From: Strigamia acuminata
Lineage: Eukaryota > Arthropoda > Chilopoda > Geophilomorpha > Linotaeniidae
Direction: 5' to 3'
DNA length: 64,000 nt
NCBI GenBank assembly: GCA_949358305.1
Contig: OX442314.1
Span: 61,823,369-61,887,368, forward strand
Made by a program: the position numbers and the translations under genes. Below the pieces are notes generated by a model. It searched no databases. It saw only the letters and a program-made list of their open reading frames with translations, and was not told where the DNA came from. This document shows positions 9,205 to 21,200 of this stretch, piece after piece (the first letter of the stretch is position 1; every line of letters starts with the position of its first letter).

Positions 9205-12200
9205 GTAAAAAAAGAAATTAAGAAAAATACAATGGAAAAGACAAAGTTACAATTTTAAACTTTATTTACATAGGGATATTCAAATAACACTGTTGTTCAA
9301 ACGGAAACTAACAGTCCACAAGGTCTATGCTCAACATTTCGATTTGGTAACTACAAATAAACATTTTAATTACTTAATTCATTACACTAATATCTTTCAA
9401 TGACACAGCTGATGCTACTAGCAAATCATTTGTTGGAAAGTTATTCAAAGCAACGTTTGATAAAAAAGCATGCCCTCCCAGCCCATCTATGGTAATTTCA
9501 ATAAATAACAATGGTAGTTATTAAATAAATTTTATTTTAACGCAGCTTTACCTGGCATCCCCTGATATTGGTAAACATGCTCTAGTATCAGGACAATTTT
9601 CTGGTACATCAATAAAAATAAATTTGAGTCATAACAAAGTATAATTTTAGTTAAAACTTAAAAGTAATATGCTATATCTTCTAAATAATTACATTGTAGT
9701 TCATACATCTTAATTCAACAATAAATCCATGCTCTAGTGAAACCGAATATAGAGAATGCTACCAGAAATGTTTATTGAAAAATTTTAACCAAAACCTGAC
9801 ATGCAGGTAAGAATGTCAAGGAGACAAATATTCTATTTTTCATATCACACAATTAAAAAACTAATTACATGTAAATATCTACTTGCAAGATTTCCCTTCA
9901 TGCAGATAGATTTACCACTTTGCAAATGTTCAAACGCGAACAAAAAACTCATGATGGCGAATAACATGATTGCTTTAGCTGAACCAATTAATTATTGTCA
10001 ATGTCGACGTCCATGTCAACAAATAACCTTTATGTCATACATTGAGTCAGGTAAAGCTGATCGTCGCACAATGTCTGTATCTTTAGCAATAACTTATGGC
10101 AAAATCACTGCATACGAAGAACGGTATACATACGACGTCATTGCATTACTATCAGATTTAGGAGGCAATCTGGGCCTGTTTCTCGGTCTCTCTTTAATTT
10201 CATTACCCGATATCATTTGGTATTTAATTTGGATTGCATCAAACAACCGTCAAAAAAGAACCGATAAGAAGATTTTTCGTCTGTATGAAAAGTGCAAAAC
10301 AAAAGTCATTGAAAGTGAAAATCAAGCCAAAACAAATGGAGTCTTAGAAAAGTTAAAGCTAACACTCGTGTTAATTAGTGCAGGATTGACTTTATTTTGC
10401 CTGCACATTCGTTTTAACTATTTCTTTGATGAACCGATAGCTGTAAGTGTTGAAATAGTCAACCGACGCTATAACGAGTTCCCTTCGATCACAGTCTGTA
10501 CTGAAGGAATGAATATAAAAATGGAGCTAGCCAGATTAGACGTTCTTGAACGCACAAACAAATCCTGCAATGAAATATCACCCTGGCAATTGTTCAACGG
10601 CAAATTGTCATTGGAAGAAATTTGGAGATCACTCAATGTTTACCAACACATGATAGTCAGAAAATATGAATCGGTAAGTTACAACGGTGTAAAATAGAAA
10701 TATAAAATAAAATATAAATAAAGCAATGAGAATATGTTTTTTTGTAGAAACCATCAATTCATCTCATTCCATTACCTTTTGGTAACTGTTCGAAAATAAA
10801 CAAAGGTATTACACAATTTTATAATATTTAATTAAAATTTGACTATTTACAAAAAAATGCTAACTAAATTCTAAACTGAGAAATCTCTTGTTATCTTAAC
10901 ATGAGGTTGGAAAAAAATATCAGATTGCTTCAAACACTGGAAATAAATATTCGATATTTGCATACTGTATTTGACAAGATGGGGGCTAGTCTAACATTAA
11001 TTGAAACCGTTTTCTAAAGTTTGATGGAAGATTAGGCCTTTTTTAAATAGCAATAAATTGAGATCACAGGAACCGAATTTATGGTGAAAATAAACAATAC
11101 AATTAATTAATGAGTTTGACTGTATTTTACATCTTTTCTTGCCAGATATAAAATAACAAGCCAAGGTTTGTGCCTAAACCTTATACCTCTTCCACTCCTC
11201 TAACAGTGTGACCAGCTGCCTCTGCAGGATGATCACTGCTGTGACTGGGCATGGTCTCACTCACGACATTCTGGGGATTTGACTATCATGGGAGGGATCT
11301 TATCACGCGTTATCGCGAACATAATACCGAAACATAATACTAACAAAGTGGAAAATATTAAAACACATTATCATACACCATCCCAACTATATGGGGACAA
11401 AGTACGAGGCGCTTATGGACCAAAATTGTCCAAACGCCAACAGTTAGGGATGGCTGTCAAGCAGCCATCGCATTGGAAAATGCACCATGAGACACCATAT
11501 CATACTCCTAGACAATAATAAAGCATATATCAAACTAAATCTGTGTCTTTTGTATATTTTGTGAGATATTTCATTGTGTGTGTTGCGTCCAGCGTAATGT
11601 GGACCACCCCTGACCATGTGGCGTCCGTCTGAAAACTCACAATTGTTGGCCAATTGTGAGCATGTTCAGTTTGCCTGGGTACTGGCAAACAGGGACTTAC
11701 ATTGCTCATACTTTCCAACGGTCTTCTATTCCTTTTTAGCTCAGTTTAAAAAACTGAGTGGTTGGGAGGGGAATATAATTCCAAACCTACTTTAATTCTT
11801 TCTTGGTGCACAGCCCAAGTAGAAGTAATGCTACCAATGGCAGCGTTTTGAACCTGATTCGAGGAGGAGGGGCATTGGCAACTCCTGGCAAACCAAAATC
11901 CCAAAGGGATCAGTTACAGTAAAACCAATGAGAGCATAATCCAATTGCCACGCTGCAATAGCTGGTTCCATTATGGGCCGGGCGAGGAAGCAGGGATGTG
12001 AACTGTGCTTTGAATGGCGAAACTTCTTCGGACCACGTTGCTACTTAGATGACATTGGCTCTGAACGCTCATTTGCAGTGAGCGGAGTTTTAAAACTTGA
12101 TCCCGGTAGCGGCGAAATGCTTAGCAAGCACGGGAGGCGAATGTCTCAGAAGTTGCTGTGGCAATTCATGAGTTATGAGTTGCCTTGCTGTTGTATAGTG

Positions 12201-15200
12201 TTTTCCAGGGTTCACACCGTTTTAATTCCTACCCTGTCCTAAGTTCTGGTCAGAAACAATCGCAAGTTGTTATAGCAACCTGAGGATTGCTGAGATTGGG
12301 ACTTGGATAGCAGGGCAAGCTGCCAAAGGTACGGGGATACAGATGGTGCAGTGCTCAACTGGCACAAAGAACTCATTAGATGATGCTCTACAACTTTGTA
12401 ATTAACTTTTTTGCTCTAACCTGATTGGTTTAGAAGTTAGCAAGTGAATGACCTTGAAAATGGCCTTCAATGTCAAATTTGATGACATCATTGGATTGCT
12501 CTCACCCAACTTCCTATACGATCGCTTCATCAAAGTTGGCCTAGATGCAATTGCTAAGGAAATATTTGAGGAGAACAGTGTAAAAACTGGGAGTTTTAGA
12601 AGTCTCGAGGTCGCACAGAATCGAGGAAATGGAGGATGCGCCGTGCAGTGAAGTCGACATCGAGGAGGTGTTTTCCATTTGAGAAGCGATGACGCGGATG
12701 ATTCGTGGAACCGGAAATACGTCGTAGTGTCATAAATTGTCATAATCCTTTTTGTCCGTGTTTTGTAAAAGTGTGAACCTTGAATAAATCAGTGTAATTT
12801 CCAATTTACCACGTGCAGCATGTCTTGATTTTTTGGTCAATTTCAATCCAGTTCGATCGTAAGTTTTTGATGCAGTTTTGTCAAATATCAGCGTGCAGAT
12901 CTCATTTGAACTTTCAAATGGTGCACCAATCGTGAACCCGGTCGATCCGAGTAACCACAGCACCGCAAACAGCTCCGGCGACGTGACGATTAAACTGCCG
13001 AAGCTCGTAATGCGGAATTTTAGCGGGAATCCAGTCAAATGGTCGAAGTTTTGGTCAAATTTTGAGCTGAGCGTTCACAACAATAATTCACTTTCCACAA
13101 AAGCCAAGTTTGTGTATTTGAATTCAGTGCTCGAGGGCACTGCAGCGACTGTTGTACACGGACTCAAAATCAGCGACGAAAACTACGAAGCGGCGGTAAC
13201 TTTGCTCCAGAACAGATTTGGAAAAAAAGAAGTTATCGTCAATGCCCATATCCAGACGCTAATGAAGCTAGAACCAGTAAAACGAGTTAGCGACCTCGTT
13301 AAGCTACGGAAGCTCCACGACACATGCGAATTACATGTTCAAAGCCTCAAGAATGAAGAAATTGATACAAACACGTTCCGGATCGTCTTGTGTCCGTTAT
13401 TGCGAGCTGCCGTACCAGAAGTAATTGCGTTAGATTTCTCGCGCAAGAACCCAGACAACACTCATGACATGAAGTTGTTTATGGATTTCTTCAGAACTGA
13501 GCTGGAGTTACGAGAACAACATACCAGCACTTCAATGAGTGATCCACTGGACAAACCAGTAGCCAAGCCGTTTATCAATTACAAGAAATCGACTCGAAAC
13601 GAAAAGCTAACCTCATCAAGCGCGTTGATGACCAACGTCGCTTCATCCAGCTGCATTTTCTGCGACGATAAGAGTCACAAAATGGGAGAATGCCCGTTGA
13701 CAGTGGCTGATCGACTGAAGAAATGTATGAAAGATCGCAGATGTTTTCGTTGCCTGGGTACGAAGCACATGGCGCGCAATTGTTCACAAAAAGTAAAGTG
13801 TGTCAATTGTGAACGGTGCCACCACATAACGTTGTGTGAAGAGCCGAGCAACAAGCCAGAAGTTGACCTCACAACGACCGTAACAGCTGCAAAAATCACA
13901 GCAGACAACACAGACTTGTTTTTACAAGTGTTGATGACGAATGTAGAATTGGATTGCAAAACTAAGAAAGTGCAATGCCTTTTTGACGGTGGGAGTCACC
14001 GCTCATTCATCAGCCAGAAGCTAGTAAAAGAACTAGATGCCCAAGTCGTGGGTGAACAGAATATGCAAATTTCATGCTTCGGCGATTCCAGAGCTGAGAC
14101 AGTGCGTCGTCGTCGAGTGAAGGTGACGCTGCGAAATGTTAGCGATTCTAACAAGTTTTTCGATATAGAATTGATCGAAGTACCGCAGATAACTAGCTCG
14201 GTTGCGAAACAGTCCGGTCAGAACGTGCGCGAGATGTTGAAAAGGCACAAGATTGTGCTGAATATCGACCAGATGTCGAACCAGCAAAGTGAAGTCTCCG
14301 TTTTGATTGGTGCAGATCAGTTTTGGAAAATTGTCACCGGTGAATCCAAGCGATTGGATGAGGGATTGATGTGTCTACACACGTCCCTCGGATGGACGAT
14401 CCACGGAGCAATTAAAAGTCAAAACGAGTTGGATAGACAGTCAGCAATCCAAATAAACCTCGTACAGTATGAGGACAGACTCGATCATCTCTTGCGTCGG
14501 TTTTGGGAGTTGGAGGCTGTGGGCATTTCCCATGAGTCTCTTATGAATGCGCAGGACGAAGATGATCAAGCGGTAACGAAATTCAAAGAATCTATCAATT
14601 GGACGGGAGAGCGATATGAAGTCGGATTGCCCTGGTTGATGGAAAAGTAAGAATTGGATAGTAATTACCAAGTAGCACTTAAAAGACTGTGGAATTTAGT
14701 CCGCAAATTTAAGCAGAATCCAGATTTGTACCATCGATACAAGAAAGTTCTGGACGACCAGAAATTAGCTGGGATCATTGAACCGGCCCCAGAAGTACCA
14801 GATCAGAGTGGTTGCTATTACCTCCCGCACCGTCCAGTGATTCGAGAGCGTCGTAGCACCACAAAGCTGCGCATCGTTTATGACGCTTCATCACATGCGC
14901 AAAAGAGTCGGTCTTTAAACGACTGTCTATTCACCGGGCCTAATCTCCTACCACAGTTAATCGATGCCATCTTATTTTTCCGACAATATATTGTGGCTTT
15001 GATTGGAGATATCAAACAGGCGTTTCACCAAATTTTGTTAAAATTGGCCGATCGAGATGCTGTGAGATTCCTGTGGATTGCAGATGGATGGGATGTAGTG
15101 GGACCGATAACATTAGAGATTCTCTGACAAACCAGAGTCTTGTTTGGGGCGTCACCGAGTCCGTATTTGTTAAATGCTACGATACAGCATCACCTCGAAC

Positions 15201-18200
15201 GCTACGAAAAGATTTATCCTGAACTAGTCAAGATATTAAAAGAGAGATTTTACGTAGACGATTTTTTACACAGTGTGAAAACTGTAGCAGAAGCCATCGA
15301 AGCCTACAAGAAGGTGTCGACCATTATGATGGAAGCCAACATGGAGTTAGTAAAATGGTACAGCAACTCCCGAAATCTGCAAGAGCAATTTGCTTTGGAC
15401 CATCCAAATGCAGAGTTTGAAAGCGAACAAAAAGTGTTGGGCCTAAAATGGAATGGCGATAGGGATGATTTGTCGTTAGAGCTTGAAGATGTGAAGATAA
15501 CGTTAGAACGTGAATCCAACACAAAACGACAAGTTATCCAACTTGTGGCGCAGATCTTTGATCCGCTAAGATTTGCGTCGCCTTTCACAGTCTCTGGAAA
15601 ACTGTTTTATCAGCAGCTGTGGAAACAACGAATAGAGTGGGACAGCCACTTGCCAGTCGAATTCCTCGATCAGTGGAAAAAATGGAAAGTCCAATTACCA
15701 TTATTAGAGCAGATTAGAGTGCCAAGACATTTTGGCATAGATGCGAACTTGGACAATCAGGAAATCCATCTTTTCTGTGATGCTAGTCCACTGGCATATG
15801 GGGTGGTGGCGTACAATCGCGTGCGCTACCCAGACGGAAATTGTAAAGTTTTCTTTATTCTTTCACTGGAAAAAAAATCAGATTTACTCACTTGTAAAGA
15901 ATTGTAAATATACAGGGTGAACAAAAAGTCTGTATCTTTACTTAATATTTCTGAAAGTGCTGACAATGCATCTAATCTAATGATGGCAAAGTACTAAAGT
16001 TGGGTGGGGCAATCTTTTGGTGACCCAAAATTTGACCTTGGGATGTTCCTTTAAGGTCATTGAGAAATTATCTCGGAAACCGTTAGAGATAGACAGAAAT
16101 TTCCAATTGTAAACTTGTAGAGCAACATTTGTTTAGTCTAAAAATGACTAATTCTCAAATCTTTTGTACTAAATGTTTTTAAGAAAATCGCAATTGAAAA
16201 AGTAGCTTTGAAAAGAAAAAATCATAAAAAAATTCAGTTTTCTACCCATATCTCTGCAACGGTGCCAGATATGCAAATTCCGACCAGGGGAATCGATTTT
16301 TTGGGTCATTTTACGTCTAATCAGCACGTTTTTGGCACTTTTTCAATTTTGGCCATGTTATCTTTTGACTTAGGTCTACTTTTTCAATTGCGATTTTCTT
16401 AAAAACATTTAGTACAAAAGATTTGAAAATTAGTTATTTTTAGACTAAACAAATGTTGCTCTACAAGTTTACAATTGGAAATTTCTGTCTATTTCTAACG
16501 GTTTCCGAGATAATTTCTCAATGACCTTAAAGGAACATCCCAAGGTCAAATTTTGGGTCACCAAAAGATTGCCCCACCCAACTTTAGTACTTTGCCATCA
16601 TTAGATTAGATGCATTGTCAGCACTTTCAGAAATATTCAGTAAAGATACAGACTTTTTGTTCACCCTGTATAGGTAGATGGATTTTACAAGTTTGTAAAT
16701 TAGATTTACAAACAATTGCAAATAAGTCTTTTCCAAACATATTTACAATCTGGAAAGAGACCATTTCCGTGACTTTTTTTACAATAATTTTACAATCATT
16801 TTCAATTGTGTAATTATGAAATTTCATAATATATTTCCAATGTATTTCCAATATATTTCCAATATATTTCCGATACATTTCCAATATAAAAAATCTACTA
16901 CCCTCCGTTTTGAAAAATTTAAACACACAAACTCAATTTTTTTTTTTAAGCTGTTTGATTTTTTTTTTTCAAACACCATTCAACAATTAGTTTTCATTGT
17001 TTTCATCACAATTTGCATGTTATATTGAGAGTTTTATTTCAATTTATTTTAATCTTATAGTTTTCTTTTTTCTTACCTTGACCTCTGCCAGAATTGAACC
17101 TGGGACCCTTTGTTCTAAAGACCACTGCTCTATCCACTAGGCTAGCATGACTTGTAATAGTTAAATGTTTAACTTCCCATAAGTTATATAGCTAATTCTT
17201 TGTTAAATGGTTTTGAATTCTCTAACAGTCAATTTGATATTTATTGTTTGAGATTTATTGTTTTTTAAGTGGGTGAGTCGGTTGTTTGTTTCATTAACAA
17301 CGGTACGTTTCATCGACGAGACACGTATTTTTCCGTCCCTGCGCCCTGATTGGTCGTTTCCATATTGTGCCCACACGTTCGAAATTGGTTTGTTTTAGGC
17401 ATTATTTTCGGTTCAGATTTCAAACTTGATACAATTTTCATGTTCCTGACTGTATTTTACCTTGTGCCTGTTACATTTCATGTGTTTAAATGTTACCTTT
17501 AAATTTCATGCATTTTCTTGCTTTTACATTATTTTTACAATCATTGTGAAATGACATATTTTCATTTCATACATTTACAACACATTTCCAACTTAAAGAA
17601 AACTGATTGGAAACATAACATTTTAAACAAAAGATTTACAACTTATTGGAAATATTAGTTTTCATCTCTAGAATTTACTACACATTTCCAGAAGTTTGGA
17701 AATATGTAATTATTTCCAACACATTTCCAACAAATTTCCTCATCGTAGTAAATTCAACTTTTCCATATAAATTTTCAACTTGGAAATGTTTGGAAATTTG
17801 CTTTTTTTTCCAGTGTTTCTAAATGCAGAATAGCCCCCATTAAAACGATAACGCTGCCCAGACTCGAATTGATGGGAGCTTTGCTTTTGGCTAGAGTCGC
17901 TAAAAGGTTGAGCCAATTCTCGACCGCAAAAGTCACAGCTTGGACGGACTCAACTATCGTTTTATGTTGGCTAAGAGAGAAGAAAAAAGCAATTCCATTC
18001 GTAGCTCGAAGAGTGGAAGAGATCCAATCGCAAGTACCATTCTCAAATTGGCGTCATTGTCCGGGAGTTCAGAATCCCTCGGACCTTCTAACTAGAGGCA
18101 TAGATGCAGAGACGTTAATTCAAGCGAGAGAGTGGTGGAATGGACCCGAGTGGCTCGTAAAAAATGAGAGTGCGTAGCCAACTAGTTCGTCAGATGCAGT

Positions 18201-21200
18201 CGATGAAGAAATCGAAACAGAAGAGTTTTCTGCAGTTACAGTTACAGTTGCGGAATTGCATTTGATGGAAGAGCCATCAAGATTTGGCAGTTGGAAATGA
18301 TTAATTCGAATCACCGGGTGGATGAAAAGATTCATCAACAATAGCAGAGGAAAAATTCACAACTGTGATCCTCTAACAGTAGATGAGCTACTGGAAGCTG
18401 AGCTTTATTGGATTCGTGTGATTCAACAAGAGAATTATGCGGCAGAATACCCCTTTTGCACAACTATGGCAGCGCCATCTATTGCCAATCCCGCGCTAGG
18501 GATTATGGGATTGAAAATAGTACGGCTAGTATACGATTACAATGCCTGAAGGTGCTAACAACTAACAATTCAAATATTGTTGATTACGTGTTACTGACAG
18601 CTCGATTTATAGTACGCCTAGTATACGAAGTGATTGCCGATATGGTTGGAACAACGTGTTGTGTGCCCGATTGCTTCAATAATACTACCATTCACAAAAC
18701 ACAATTCTCATTTCATAAATTTCCATCTAATAAGAATCTACGAAAAAAATGGATTTTAAAAATGAACAGGAAAGGAGAAAATGGAAAATTTAGCGTGTTC
18801 AAACATGACAGTCAGCATCGCATTTGTGGGGCCCATTTTAATGCTTCTGGTTTTAAAGGATATTTAGACCGTGTCCCCACAATATTTCCACTTGTGCATA
18901 AAATATCACCGAAGAAAAGGACAAGAAAGGACAGAATTTTCGTAGAAAAACAATCCAAGGTAAGTTGAAATTATAATCGCACATGTTATAAACTAGGTTT
19001 TTGAATTTTTATGTGGTGTTATAATTTTTTTCCAATTTAAAATAGACTAAAAATGACACAGCAAATGATGAGATGGACGAAAATTTAAGCAATTTAACTA
19101 CTATTTCAGGTAAATATTAATTATTTTGACAAATTTATATATATATATACATATATATAAAATTAAAATAAGTTCATGTTTTGTTTTTTATGTCAATACA
19201 ATACAATACATGAATGCATAAATGAATGCATAAATATATATGTATATACAGTATATATTTATGCATTCATGTATTGTATTGTATTGACATAAAAAACAAA
19301 ACATGAACTTATTTTAATTTTATTTTTGCATATTTTTATACATTTTATTGCATAAATATCTGTCCTTAACTAATAATTTATTATTTGCTTAATTTTAAGA
19401 ACCAGAACGAGACCTTACTGAAACTGAGTTGACTCAAGCAGAATTAAAGAGAGTCAAATCAGAACTACAACTAACTCAAGAGAAATTGAAAACCACTGAA
19501 GCAAAATTACATGACGCTCAACAGAAGTTAAAATCAACTGAGTCCAAACTTGAAAAATTGCAAGTAAACTTTCAAGAGTTACGAGAAAATTTTGACAAAA
19601 ATATTGTAAAGTTACAGTCCATGGAGGAGATTGTTAAAAAAAACACTTTTGATATTGCTAGCATTAAGGATTCAAAAAAATGGATGAAGTTTTATACCGG
19701 ATTTAAAGATTATAGCTCATTTAAATGTTTATTTACATTTTTAGAAAAAGATTTACCCCACTTAGTTTACACCAGTTCCAGATCAGAAGAAAGTAACAGA
19801 GGGAAAGGTGGGGCATATAGATCTCTTTCCCATGAAAATGAAATGTTTTTAGTGTTATGTAGACTGAGGGTTGAATTATTGGTAGAAGATTTAGCCTTTA
19901 GGTTTAGTGTATCTTCCAGTACTGTTTCTCGAATCTTCAGTACTTGGATTGATTTTTTACACAATAGGCTAAGTCAGATACCCATATGGTTACCAAAAGA
20001 GGCTATAGTGTCTGACATGCCTAAGTGTTTTCACGATTTGTATCCTGAAACAAGGGTTATACTAGATTGCACTGAGCTATTTATTGAAACACCGAGCTGT
20101 TACAGGGTGCAGTCTGAAACCTATTCATCATACAAACATCATAATACAGCAAAGGGACTTATAGGGATAGCGCCAACTGGATTCATCACATTCATTTCAG
20201 ATCTAGCTCCTGGGCGAATTTCAGATAGGGAGATTACATCCCGAAGTGGATTGATAAATTTATTAAACGAAAATGATGCTGTTATGGCTGATAGAGGATT
20301 TCTAATTGATGATTTACTTGCTACAAAAAAAGTTAAACTAAACATTCCACCATTTTTAAATGGGCAAAGTCAACTGACTGCAGCACAAGAGCAAGAAACT
20401 CGAAAAATTGCAAGTGTGCGAATTCATGTGGAGAGGGTAATTGAGAGGGTTAAAAACTTTAGACTGATAAGTTATATTGTCCCAATTACAATGGCTCATG
20501 ATCTTAATAAGGTGTGGAAAGTGTGTTGCCATTTAAGCAATTACATAAATGAAAATATTGTTACTTAAATCTTGTAATTTTTCGAAATAAAAATAGTTCA
20601 TTGATATTACATATAAAATTTATTTCACTTTTATAAACTACATAAATACATAAATACATAAATCATACTTCACTGTAAATTAAAAATAAAGGAGAGATAT
20701 TTGCTAAAATAAAATGGTTTTAAACACTTAACACAATTACTAACAAAATTATCATCCCTAACTACTCTTTGGAAAAATGTTTGTTGTGGTGACCATACTA
20801 CAAAATCACACCACAATCTATTACAAACGAACATGGCTATTTGAATTTGATAATAATAACTATTGCTTTTGTTCAATACAAGTTCACCATTTTCTTCCAT
20901 TAAACAAAATTTTTTTTTGGTTTTCATTAAATCCTTAATTGTACATGTACGTAATAACAATGGACACTTAATTTCCACCAGCCCTGCACCTTTCTTGTCA
21001 TCAAAGACTAATCCATCAGGGCTTGCACTTAGCCAGTTTTCAGTGACGTGGATGTGCAGACCTGGATTCTGGCATTCAACAGAAATGTTTGAAAACTTTC
21101 CTAGATAACTTGAAAATGCTTTCGCTTCATTTTTCTTTCCATATTCAGTCGCTTGATTTCCACTAAATCTTGAATTCCATTTGTTCTGCATAAATTTGAT

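Larger units (their letters stand above)
15864..17815. mobile_element. CMC (CACTA/Chapaev)-like non-autonomous element inside BEL
   Basis: Ends are CACTGGAAAAAAAA and TTTTTTTTCCAGTG, and the host BEL sequence repeats TTT on both sides. Removing the element and one TTT keeps the BEL reading frame, which confirms the borders and a 3-bp duplication. There is no transposase inside. The interior is AT-rich with TTTACAA/TTTCCAA words, carries a palindromic mariner-like MITE and a tRNA-like fragment. A second member is at 55073-55973. Confidence 0.85.

Noticed and set aside
9801-9889. Upstream start for the fused channel exon at 9801
   Set aside because: This stretch is intron between the donor after 9806 and the acceptor before 9890; phases and the parallel exon 11 support splicing.
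17075-17152. Functional tRNA gene
   Set aside because: Anticodon stem does not pair and it lies inside a MITE.
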